DNA of 64,000 bases from NCBI GenBank assembly GCA_018195615.1, contig JAGTPG010000002.1, positions 4,643,501-4,707,500 of the forward strand, in the 5' to 3' direction. This document shows positions 35,106-42,860 of the stretch, one piece after another. The notes beneath the pieces were generated by a model. The model was given only the letters and a program-made list of their open reading frames with translations. It ran no database searches and had not been told where the DNA came from. Position 1 is the stretch's first letter. Each line of letters begins with the position of its first letter. The DNA comes from Streptomyces tuirus. Lineage in GTDB: Bacteria; Actinomycetota; Actinomycetes; Streptomycetales; Streptomycetaceae. Position numbers and translations under genes: made by a program.

Positions 35106-36688
35106 TCAGGCGTCCTGTTGTGCCCATGTGGTGACGCTGTGGCGTGCCTGTGAGTGCTCCTGCCAGCTCATGTCCGGCTGCGGCTGGGGCGCCGGCGCGG
35201 GCAGGTGCACGGTGAACACGGTCCGCCCGGGCACGCTGTCGACGGTCACGGCACCGCCGTGCGCGGTCGCCACGGCCTGCACGATGGCGAGGCCGAGCCC
35301 GGTCGAGCCGGTGGCCCGGGTACGCGCGGAGTCGCCGCGCGCGAACCGTTCGAAGACGTGCGGGAGCAACTCGGCCGGGATGCCCTGCCCGTTGTCCTCG
35401 ACGTCCACGCACAGCCAGGTGCCGCGCCGCTGGACGCGGGCGGTGACGGTGGTACCGGGTGGCGTGTGGTTGCGCGCGTTGCCGAGCAGGTTGACCAGGA
35501 CCTGTTGCAGCCGGGCCGCGTCCGCCGACACCAGCGCGGGTTCGTCGGGCAGGTCGAGCCGCCAGGTGTGGTCCTGGCCGGCCGCGCGGGCGTCGCTGAT
35601 GGTGTCCACGACGAGCGGTACGAGGTCGGTCTGCTCGAGCTGCAAGGGCCGTCCGGCGTCCAGCCGGGCCAGCAGCAGCAGATCCTCGACGAGCAGGGTC
35701 ATGCGCCCGGCCTCGGACTCGATCCGCCCGAGGGCGTGCCGGGTGTCGGGCCCGACGCTCTCCCTGCCGCGTCTGGTCAGCTCGGCGTACCCGCGGATGG
35801 AGGCGAGGGGCGTCCTGAGCTCGTGACTGGCGTCGGCGACGAACTGCCTGACCCGCATCTCGCTCTGCTGCCGTGCGTGCAGGGCGCCGTGGACGTGGTC
35901 GAGCATCCGATTGAGCGCGGCACCGACCTGCCCGACCTCGGTGTGCGGGTCGGTCTCGGAGTCGGGGACCCGCTCGCTGAGGTTCACCTCGCCGCTGTGC
36001 AGGGGGAGTTCGGAGACGCGGGTGGCGGTGGCGGCGACTCGGCGGAGGGGGCGGGTGGCCACGCCGATGAGGACGGAGCCGGCGATGGCGGCGGCGACCA
36101 GTCCGGCGCCGGTGACGCTCACCTCGACGAGGATGAGGGTGCTGATGGTGGTGTTGACCGACTCGGTGGGCAGGGCGACGTAGTAGCGGCCTCCGTCCTT
36201 CCGTCGACGTACTCCACGCGGTACTCGCCGAGGCCGGGGAGGTCGACGGTGTGCATACCCGTGGTCGGCACCTCGGCGAGGGCGGCCTTCTGCTCGTCGG
36301 TGAGGCTGACGGCCGAGTTCCGCTGGAAGGGGCCGTTGTCGTTGGAGGCCTGCTTGGCGAGGGCCGCCCGGATGAGCGTGCCGTCGGCGCCGACCTCGGC
36401 GGCGATGGTCCTCGGCTGGGCCGGGCCCCTGATGAATCCCGTGATCCTGTCCGTGACGTCGGCGTCGTCCCCGCCGGGTTTCATGGGGCCCGACAGACGC
36501 TCGCCCGTGTCGGTGACCTGTCCGTCCAGCTGCTCGTACAGATGCGACCGCAGAGCCAGTGTCGTCACCGTGCCGATCACCGCACACACGACGGCGATCA
36601 GCGCCACGGACGCGACGACGAGCCGCATCCGCAGAGTGCGCGGCTTGGCCGCTCCCTGCTGTGTACGCGGCCGTCGTCGTCCGCTCAT
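35106..36688 (-). CDS. Two-component sensor histidine kinase, frameshifted
   Basis: From ATG 36688 (MSGRRRPRTQQG): membrane helix at about residues 20-42, an extracytoplasmic sensor region, a second helix near VSVTGAGLVAAAIAGSVLIGV, HAMP, the H-box FVADASHELRTPLASIRGYAEL, N-box LVNLLGNARNHTP, and G-boxes DNGQGIP and GSTGLGLAIVQ. One base is missing near 36200-36205, in the sensor domain (EYVDG/KDGGRYYVALPTES). The ATG overlaps the response regulator stop (ATGA). It ends 15 bp before the GT2 gene, so signalling and glycosylation genes may be in one transcript. Confidence 0.92.
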
Positions 36689-37424
36689 GACACCGCGGGC
36701 TTGATCAGGTAACCGGCACCGCGCCGGGTGTGGATCATCGGCTCGCGCCCGGCGTCGATCTTCCGCCGCAGGTAAGAGATGTACAGCTCGACGACGTTGG
36801 CCTGCCCGCCGAAGTCGTACGACCACACGCGGTCGAGGATCTGCGCCTTGCTGAGCACGCGCCGCGGATTGCGCATCAGGAAGCGCAGCAGCTCGAACTC
36901 GGTCGCGGTCAGATGGATGTTCTGACCCGCCCGCGTCACCTCGTGACTGTCCTCGTCGAGGGTGAGGTCGCCGACGACCAGCATGGAGTCGGAGCGACGG
37001 TCGGCGGCACCGGACCGCCGTATCAGCCCGCGCAGCCGGGCGACGACCTCCTCCAGGCTGAACGGCTTGGTGACGTAGTCGTCGCCACCGGCCGTGAGCC
37101 CGGCGATACGGTCCTCGACGGCGTCCTTCGCGGTCAGGAACAGCACCGGCACGTCCGGCAGTTCCCGGCGCAGCCGCCCGAGCACCGCCAGCCCGTCCAT
37201 GTCGGGCAGCATCATGTCGAGCACGACGGCGTCGGGCCGGAAGTCGCGCGCGGTCTGGACGGCACCCTGGCCGTCCCCCGCGCTCCTGATCTGCCATCCC
37301 TCGTAGCGGAGGGCCATGGACAGCAGTTCGGTGATCGACAGCTCGTCGTCCACCACAAGCACTCGGACGGGGCTCCCGTCCGGCCTCAGCAGTTCGGTGC
37401 GCCCCTGGGCGAGGTCGTGGTCAT
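36685..37424 (-). CDS. OmpR/PhoB family response regulator, frameshifted at the N-terminus
   Basis: Receiver domain with VLVVDDELSITELL, phosphoacceptor LDMMLPDMDG, LTAKD and GGDDYVTKPF; then the winged-helix domain with ATEFELLRFLMRNPRRVLSKAQILDRVW and VELYISYLRRKID. The likely start is ATG 37424 (MTTTSP); one base is missing in the GGG at 37407-37409 to join it to QGRTELLRPDGSPVRVLVVDDE. The alternative long in-frame N-terminus to 37491 looks non-coding. It is translationally coupled to its kinase. Confidence 0.92.
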
Positions 37425-37445
37425 GGTGAACACGATGTCGGGGAC

Positions 37446-37507
37446 CTCTGAGAGCACCCTTTCGACAACCTGTGATTTCTCTGAGAAACACACAGGTGCT
37501 TCTCAGG
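37446..37507. promoter_or_regulatory. CTCTGAGA direct repeats upstream of the response regulator
   Basis: CTCTGAGA occurs at 37446-37453 and again in TTCTCTGAGAA at 37477-37487, 33 bp (three turns) apart. A related CTTCTCAGG lies at 37499-37507. OmpR-type regulators often bind such repeats in their own promoters; autoregulation is inferred. Confidence 0.4.
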
Positions 37508-37610
37508 CGACGCCTGGGAATGCCGGGGTCGGGTGGGCAGGGCCCCGGAGAGCCGCTGTGAGGGGCGGGGGAAGCTGTGGGTCCGCTGGGCGGAATCGCA
37601 GCGCGGCAGG

Positions 37611-38470
37611 TCAGAACAACCCGTCCTGCACGCCCACCGCCTCCCTGAACTCCCGTACGGGAACGGTCACTTCACCACCCGCGGAGGGCACCAGCCCCAC
37701 CCCGTCATCAGCCGCGTGTCCAGAACGACGACCCCACCCTCGGTCGCCAGATGCAGATCGGGCCCCGCGGCAGCCACCAGCTCCCCACCGACGGCCCCAC
37801 CGGCGACGAGCTCGGTCACCTCGCCGGCGGCCACGGACAACCCGGCGAGCCCGAACACATCGACATGATCGACAACCCGCAGGGGCTCCCGCACGAGCGA
37901 CTCCGGCCACCCACCGAGCGCCACCGCCCGCGCGTGCAGCTCGGCGACCTCGCCGGCCCGGTCAGCCGCCGCCTGAGGCAACGCGGCCCGCACGGCCCGC
38001 TTCTCGACGTATGGAATGCGGTCGGGCACCCGCAGCGCGGCCCGCAACAACTCCTCCGTACGCCGCGCGGCCATCAGCGGCCCGACACCGAGCCACGAGA
38101 AGCAGACGGCGCCCTGCTCGAGCAGCCGCGCGGAGCCACGCTCCTCGGCCGTGATGCCGACCTTGGTCATGCCGGGTCCGAACCACGCCAGATACACGTG
38201 GTACGGCCGTGGATCGTCCGTGAGCGTGTCGGCGGCCACGGAGTGCGCCCGGTCCAGCCGCGCACACTCCTCGCACCGGCCCCCCGTACTCCGCCCCGGC
38301 ACGGCCGCCCCCACCGGACACGCGTGCCCCCGAGTCCCCGCGCATGTCCGCACGCCCCCTTCCGCGACCCCGAAGGTCACGCGTTTCCCCCAGGTCAGCG
38401 CGGAGCGGCGCCCACCGTCCCACACCAGCTCGGGGCCCTCAGCCGACCACCGCAGCCCGAGCACTTCCAT
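37611..38470 (-). CDS. DUF2797 family protein, frameshifted at the C-terminus
   Basis: From ATG 38470 (MEVLGLRWSAEGPELVWDGG). It has the paired-cysteine region of the family (CAGTRGHACPVG, then CEECARLD) and the block YHVYLAWFGPGMTKVGITAEERGSARLLEQGAVCF, which looks like a GIY-YIG or T5orf172 core (that comparison is mine). One base is missing in the CCCC at 37694-37697; repair gives the tail LVPSAGGEVTVPVREFREAVGVQ. About 286 residues. Function unknown. Confidence 0.83.
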
Positions 38471-38510
38471 GCCTGTGCCATCTCTGTCGAGAGTAGGTGG
38501 CACCACTGAC

Positions 38511-38564
38511 AACGGCGTCACGCACGACGGCTTCACTCACAACGGCTTCACTCACAGCGGCGTC
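38511..38564. repeat. 15-bp tandem repeat, about 3.5 copies
   Basis: Units AACGGCGTCACGCAC, GACGGCTTCACTCAC and AACGGCTTCACTCAC, then a partial unit, lie between the DUF2797 start and the end of the HGxxPAAW gene, a likely promoter region. Confidence 0.8.
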
Positions 38565-38572
38565 CCGGAGAG

Positions 38573-38968
38573 TCAGCGCCCGGAGTCGGCGCCCACGGCA
38601 GCGGCGACCTCCGACTCCCCGGCCGCGTCCCCGCGGACCGGCAGAACCACCTCCGTCACACGCCCTGCCCGCCTCCGCCCGGCCAGCCGACACCCGAGGC
38701 ACTCGTCATGCCCGGCCGACGCGCCCGAGTCCCGCACGCGCCACCCCCACTCGGCGCGAGGCCGGACCCCCGGCCCCTTCCCCCACCCCGCGAGATGCAG
38801 CGCCCAGGTCACCAGCAGGGCGACCACCCCGACCCCGAGCCCACCGGCGATCAGCACACCGGAGACGAAACACACACCCGCCCCCGCCAGACCGGCCCCG
38901 ATGCTCGCGATCCCGGTTCCGACCCACCCGGCGACCGTGTGCCCGTGGTCATACTGATGTGCGCTCAC
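38573..38968 (-). CDS. HGxxPAAW-family small membrane protein
   Basis: A 131-residue protein from GTG 38968. The N-terminal motif is HGHTVAGWVG, a variant of HGxxPAAW with Val-Ala-Gly for Pro-Ala-Ala. Two transmembrane helices follow (GTGIASIGAGLAGAGVCFVSGVL and GGLGVGVVALLVTWALHLAGW), then GVRPRAEWGWRVRD and a CLGC pair. The family is common in Streptomyces and uncharacterised. The last 25 residues are low-complexity and may be out of register. Confidence 0.78.
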   Translation of the reverse strand: MSAHQYDHGHTVAGWVGTGIASIGAGLAGAGVCFVSGVLIAGGLGVGVVALLVTWALHLAGWGKGPGVRPRAEWGWRVRDSGASAGHDECLGCRLAGRRRAGRVTEVVLPVRGDAAGESEVAAAVGADSGR

Positions 38969-39071
38969 GTGCTACCCCCTCACACCAGGGCTCATGGAGA
39001 CTGGTTCCCCGAACTCCTCACCCGCTAAGACTTTTACGGCCCAAACATCTCACGAACTAAGGGATCTGGGA

Positions 39072-39548
39072 ATGCAAGGCAAGCCGCGCCCGGCCGCCAC
39101 ACCGGAGCAGGCACTGTCGGCGATGGACCACCTCATCGCGACCCACCTGGTCGGACAGCACGAGATCGCCCAACAGGTGGGCCTGAGTGTGACCGACCTC
39201 ACCTGCTTCGCCTACGTCATCGAGGCCGGCGAGAACCTGCCCACGGCCGGCGAGCTGGCAGCCCGCGTCCACGTCACCACGGGCGCGGTCACCGGCATCC
39301 TCAACCGCCTGGAACGCGCCGGCTACATCACCCGCCGCCCCGACCCGACCGACCGCCGCCGCATCCGCGTAGCCGCCCAGCCGGACGCGGTCGCCCGCGT
39401 CCGAGAGGTCTACGAGCCGTACTACGCCCGCGTCACCGAACTCTTCGCGGACTACTCCCCTGCCGAAATCGCGGTCCTGACGGACTGGTTCACGCGGGCG
39501 AGCACGTTGGCGGCGGACTACCTGGAGGAACACTGCCGGACCGATTGA
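39072..39548 (+). CDS. MarR family transcriptional regulator
   Basis: A 158-residue intact protein; ATG 39072 follows GGGATCTGGGA. The winged helix is LTCFAYVIEAGENLPTAGELAARVHVTTGAVTGILNRLERAGYITRRPDPTDRRRIRV (about residues 38-95). Target and ligand are unknown; the divergent HGxxPAAW gene and the convergent SnoaL gene are neighbours. Confidence 0.9.
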   Translation: MQGKPRPAATPEQALSAMDHLIATHLVGQHEIAQQVGLSVTDLTCFAYVIEAGENLPTAGELAARVHVTTGAVTGILNRLERAGYITRRPDPTDRRRIRVAAQPDAVARVREVYEPYYARVTELFADYSPAEIAVLTDWFTRASTLAADYLEEHCRTD

Positions 39549-39989
39549 ACGCGGCCCGGACGGTGTCCTGGGCCACCGCCGTGCCGAAGGGATTGTCGAT
39601 CAGGTACCGCCACAGGCCGTCAGCTCCGCGTCGGGCCACGTCGGTGGCGGTTCCCTCCAGGTGGACGTGGCCGCCGTCCGGTCCTGGGCCGTCCATGGTC
39701 CAGTCGACGATGAGCAGGGCGATGTCGTCGGCGACGTACGTGTGCCGCGGGCGGACGCTGATGGGCACCCCGGAGGACTGGAACGCGGAGTTGGCGGCTG
39801 TGAGCTCCTGCCCGGTGACGCATGTGCCGGGGCGGGGAACGAACAGGGCTCGTCGGTCGTAGACACGCGCGAGGGCCCGAGGGCTGCCGGAGTTGAACGC
39901 GGCGGCGAAGACCATCGGGTGTTGCGCGGCGTCGGAGGACAGGGCGACAGGGGGGTCGTGGTCGTGCGCGGGTTCGTGTCGATGCTCAT
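39490..39989 (-). CDS. SnoaL-like (NTF2-fold) protein, frameshifted
   Basis: From ATG 39989 (MSIDTNPRTTTTPLSP); one base is missing in the GGG at 39942-39944 to join LSSDAAQHPMVFAAAFNSGSPRALARVYDRRALFVPRPG. It continues with TYVADDIALLIVDWTMDGPGPDGG and RYLIDNPFGTA, a small NTF2-like cone fold such as SnoaL cyclases or steroid-isomerase-like proteins. The reaction is unknown. The C-terminus overlaps the MarR gene by 59 bp, so its true stop may be earlier. Confidence 0.75.
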
Positions 39990-40005
39990 GACGGCAGCCA
40001 AGCCG

Positions 40006-40409
40006 GTGGCGAAGCAGCTCACCAAACGGAAACCCACTGCTGGGACACCGACCTGGTTCCGTCCGAGCCCGGTCGCACCTCCCAGCCGCATCCGGACTGC
40101 CCCGTCGAGATCGCGCTGGCGGCCGTCGCGGGTCGCTGGACCACCCTGATCCTGCGGGAACTGATGCACGCGCCGCACTCCTTCGGCACTCTCCGCGAGC
40201 GGCTCCCGGCGATCAGCCCCAAGGTGCTCGCGGATCGGCTGCACACGCTCCGCGAACGCGGACTGATCGCTCAGGAGCGGCTCCCCGGCTTCCCCACCCG
40301 CACCCGGTACACGCTCACCCCGTCCGGGCGGGCTCTGCGCCCCCTGCTCGTGGAGCTCTACCGCACCGGGGAGCATTTGTCCCATCTCGCCGGGTTAAAT
40401 CAGGACTAA
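40006..40409 (+). CDS. HxlR family HTH regulator, start uncertain
   Basis: The conserved part reads CPVEIALAAVAGRWTTLILRELMHAPHSFGTLRERLPAISPKVLADRLHTLRERGLIAQERL and the wing TRTRYTLTPSGRALRPLL, a complete HxlR winged helix. In this frame no ATG or GTG occurs before Met 40164, inside the HTH. Homology extends upstream to about 40040, so a base is probably missing there; GTG 40006 in the neighbouring frame is my best guess. It is divergent from the SnoaL gene, its likely target. Confidence 0.8.
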
Positions 40410-40636
40410 TCACTCTCTTTGTGTTAGCAGCTGCAAGCAGGCAAATAGGCCTACATGCGCGCCTTTTCGATATTCAGAAAGCGACGCGGAACGGGTGCGG
40501 GCGGGTCAGGAAAAGAAAAGCTCAAATGCCCCTCAAGGGGGTTCACCCAGCAAGATCCCGTTGGTTAAGGTCGAACACGACCGCAGGGCGAAGCGTGACT
40601 TCCTTCGCCTTGGAAAATTCAAGAAACGGGGAACTC

Positions 40637-40999
40637 GTGAGCAAGACACGTCTGGCTGCAGGAATGACTTCGGCTGTGCTGGCGGGAGCCGTGATGCTCT
40701 CCGGCGCCGGGGTGGCCTCGGCGTCCACCGACACGGGCAATGGGGGCGTGGCCGTCAAGGTCAGCCCGATCGAGGAACAGCGGTCCAAGTGCACCGTGTA
40801 CCACGACAAGAATTCGTGCAAGTCCCTCATGAGGAACACGAAGATGGAGAAGATCGTCAAGGACTGCCTGATCAAGGCGGCCATCGGCGGTGCCGGCGCC
40901 CTTGTCGTGGGCAAGTACGTCAGCAAGGACCTCGCTGAGGACATCGGCGCGAAGGTCGTAGTCGCGGGAGCCACCGGGTGCCTCGCTTCCCTCGGATAA
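40637..40999 (+). CDS. Small secreted four-cysteine protein (bacteriocin-like)
   Basis: About 120 residues from GTG 40637 (MSKTRLAAGMTSAVLAG). A signal peptide of about 29 residues ends VASAS. The mature chain has four cysteines (KCTVYHDKNSC, KDCLIK, ATGCLASLG) and a Gly/Ala-rich hydrophobic C-terminal half (IGGAGALVVGKYVS, AKVVVAGATG). The shape resembles class II bacteriocins or small secreted toxins, but no family is recognised. GC content is visibly lower than its neighbours. The small membrane protein gene 12 bp downstream could be its immunity or export partner. This function is inference. Confidence 0.7.
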   Translation: MSKTRLAAGMTSAVLAGAVMLSGAGVASASTDTGNGGVAVKVSPIEEQRSKCTVYHDKNSCKSLMRNTKMEKIVKDCLIKAAIGGAGALVVGKYVSKDLAEDIGAKVVVAGATGCLASLG

Positions 41000-41011
41000 T
41001 GAGGTTCCACG

Positions 41012-41202
41012 ATGGCTAAGGTTCTGATCACCCTCGTTTGGGCCGGCGTGCTCGTCCTGGCAAACAAAATGCTGGACTCCACGGAATGGGCTCAGTACGT
41101 GGCCACATTCGCACTGGGGGAATTTACGCCTTCATCATGAGCAAGGCAGGATTCTCCCGCGAGGAAAACAGCAAGCCCGCCCCTGAGGAATCAAAAATCT
41201 GA
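41012..41202 (+). CDS. Small two-helix membrane protein, frameshifted (possible immunity protein)
   Basis: From ATG 41012: MAKVLITLVWAGVLVLANKM (helix 1), DSTEWAQYVATFALGGIYAFIMSKAGF (helix 2), and a charged tail REENSKPAPEESKI ending at 41202. One G is missing in the run near 41116-41120; as assembled the protein would stop at Ser-Ser. About 63 residues. It is 12 bp after the secreted-protein gene and is followed by a strong terminator, so the two form a closed bicistronic unit. Confidence 0.68.
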
Positions 41203-41218
41203 CCCTGGCCCTCATTTA

Positions 41219-41257
41219 CGCCCTGGGGCATGCCAACACATGGCGTGCCCCAGGGCG
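41219..41257 (+). terminator. Terminator of the secreted/membrane gene pair
   Basis: CGCCCTGGGGCA and TGCCCCAGGGCG form a perfect 12-bp stem around a 15-base loop, starting 17 bp after the membrane-protein stop. Confidence 0.8.
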
Positions 41258-41410
41258 CCCTCACAGGTTGCGTCAGCACTCTCAATGCTTTCGGCGCGCA
41301 TGCGCGCTCGCGCAAACCGCGGACCGGCCCGCGGACGAGGAGCTGCGAGGAGCGTCCCGAGGCGGCCCGGGTAAGGCCGCGTCCAGCAGCTGCCCAGGCT
41401 CGGAAACGCC

Positions 41411-41438
41411 AGAGGCCCCGGATCTCTCCGGGGCCTCT
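41411..41438 (-). terminator. Terminator of tRNA-Arg
   Basis: AGAGGCCCCGG and CCGGGGCCTCT form a perfect 11-bp stem with a 6-base loop, nine bases past the 3' end of the leftward tRNA-Arg. Confidence 0.85.
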
Positions 41439-41446
41439 GGTCTGTG

Positions 41447-41519
41447 TGCACTCGGCAGGATTCGAACCTGCAACCTTCTGATCCGTAGTCAGATGCTCTA
41501 TCCGTTAAGCTACGAGTGC
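41447..41519 (-). tRNA. tRNA-Arg (anticodon ACG)
   Basis: A 73-nt class I tRNA on the minus strand. The acceptor stem is GCACTCG/CGAGTGC, the anticodon loop CTACGGA gives ACG (A34 is the substrate of TadA), and the T-loop is GGTTCGAATCC. The discriminator is A; CCA is not encoded. Confidence 0.96.
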
Positions 41520-41654
41520 TTGTTCTGTTTTTTCGCCGCTCTCGGGCCTTCCGGCTCGCTCGCGGCGACAGGAAGAACATTACATGACTGCCGCCGCCAT
41601 GTGAAATCCGTTAGCCGCACCCCTTGTGACCTGCGAAAACAGTGCAACGACAGC

Positions 41655-41682
41655 GAAGCCCCGGTCGGGTGACCGGGGCTTC
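41655..41682 (-). terminator. Terminator of tRNA-Ser (GCT)
   Basis: GAAGCCCCGGTC and GACCGGGGCTTC form a perfect 12-bp stem with a 4-base loop, 12 bases past the tRNA 3' end. Confidence 0.88.
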
Positions 41683-41693
41683 GTGATCAGGTG

Positions 41694-41784
41694 CGGAGGC
41701 GGAGGGATTTGAACCCTCGATGGGCTTTAAGGCCCAAACCGCATTAGCAGTGCGGCGCCATAGACCGGACTAGGCGACGCCTCC
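41694..41784 (-). tRNA. tRNA-Ser (anticodon GCT)
   Basis: A 91-nt class II tRNA on the minus strand. The acceptor stem is GGAGGCG/CGCCTCC, the anticodon loop CTGCTAA gives GCT, there is a long variable arm, and the T-loop is GGTTCAAATCC. The discriminator is G. Confidence 0.96.
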
Positions 41785-41990
41785 AGTGCACAACCTCCCG
41801 CGCGAGCGCGAGTCGGTGCGTGCCGATGATGACACAGTCGAGCGTGCTGTCACCAATCGACCCCCACGGTACTAGGCGGGAAGGGCGCAGGGCAAAGGCC
41901 TTGTCCGGCAGGTGCGGGGCGTGCCGGGCAGTCGTACGGCGCTCGCGTCCCGGCGCGCAACGTACGGGGCCGCGCCGCGTTAGTCAGGTC

Positions 41991-42523
41991 ATGCTGATCA
42001 CCATTCGCCGGGGTGCGCCCCGGATCACCCCTCAGGTCGCCTCTCGTCCCGGACTGCGGCGTCTCGTCGTCGGTGTCGCCGCCTCCGTCGCCGCCGTCGG
42101 TTCGCTGGCCTCGGTGTCCCCGGTCGCGTACGCACAGGCCGGGCCGACCGCGCGCCAGGGCGCGGGCATGGGCCCTGGCGAGGAGCGGGGCCGTCTGACC
42201 GTGACCGTGCGGAACGCCGGCGGCGGGCCGACGGGACGTTCGAGCTGTACTGCGGGCCCGACGGGGGCAGCCACCCCGACCCGAGCGGCGCCTGCGCCGC
42301 CCTGGAGCGGGGCACGCGGTGGGGCGAGGACGCCTTCGCTCCCGCCCAGAAGGGCGGCTTCTGCACCATGCAGTACGGCGGACCGGCCACCGCGCACGTC
42401 ACCGGGACCTGGGCCGGGCGCCCCGTCGACGCCACCTACGACCGCCGTGACGGCTGCCAGATCGCCCGCTGGGACCGGCTCGTGCCGCTGCTGCCGGCCA
42501 TGGGGTCCGAGAAGCGCCGTTGA
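41991..42523 (+). CDS. Subtilisin inhibitor-like (SSI family) secreted protease inhibitor, frameshifted
   Basis: From ATG 41991: a signal peptide with a long basic N-region, the hydrophobic VVGVAASVAAVGSLASV and an AYA-type cleavage site. The SSI domain begins RLTVTVRNAGGG and, after one missing G at 42223-42226, continues TFELYCGPDGGSHPDPSGACAALERG, FCTMQYGGPATAHVTGTWAGRPV and RRDGCQIARW. All four cysteines are present. By alignment with SSI (CPMVY) the reactive-site P1 residue is the Met of CTMQY, so it should inhibit subtilisin/chymotrypsin-like proteases outside the cell. A 20-bp duplication follows the stop. Confidence 0.88.
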
Positions 42524-42544
42524 GACACGAGAAGCGCCGTTGAG
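42508..42544. repeat. 20-bp tandem duplication spanning the SSI stop codon
   Basis: CGAGAAGCGCCGTTGAG occurs at 42508 and again at 42528, each ending in a TGA. The second copy is outside the gene. It could be a recent slippage event. Confidence 0.75.
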
Positions 42545-42860
42545 TTCCATGCCGCTGTGTTTCATGCCGTTGCGTGCTATCCGGCCACGGCCCGCCTCCA
42601 TCCGGCCACCCGGGCAAAAAGGTACAGAAACACTGCCCTCGTAAAGGTCCGCGAAGGTCCCGCGACGTCCTTGCAGGAGGGCGGGCGTTTGACGGTTACT
42701 CGGTCGTCAGTTCGGGGTCACTTGCTCGTGCGACCTCGCTCGCATCCGGCGTCGCGAGCGCAACCACAGCCCTTAGACTCCCTCGCGTGACACGCCGCGG
42801 GCCGGTTGGCAAGATGGCCCGAGCGGTCGGCAAAGTGCGGTAACAGGGAGGAAGCGACTC
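42545..42860. other. Intergenic region, no gene seen
   Basis: About 300 bp between the SSI gene and the PAS protein. It is less GC-rich at 42600-42660. I see CTCGCTCGCATCCGGCGTCGCGAGCG, an imperfect hairpin around 42735-42760 (CTCGC/GCGAG), and an RBS (AGGGAGGAAG) before 42861. No supported ORF. Confidence 0.5.
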
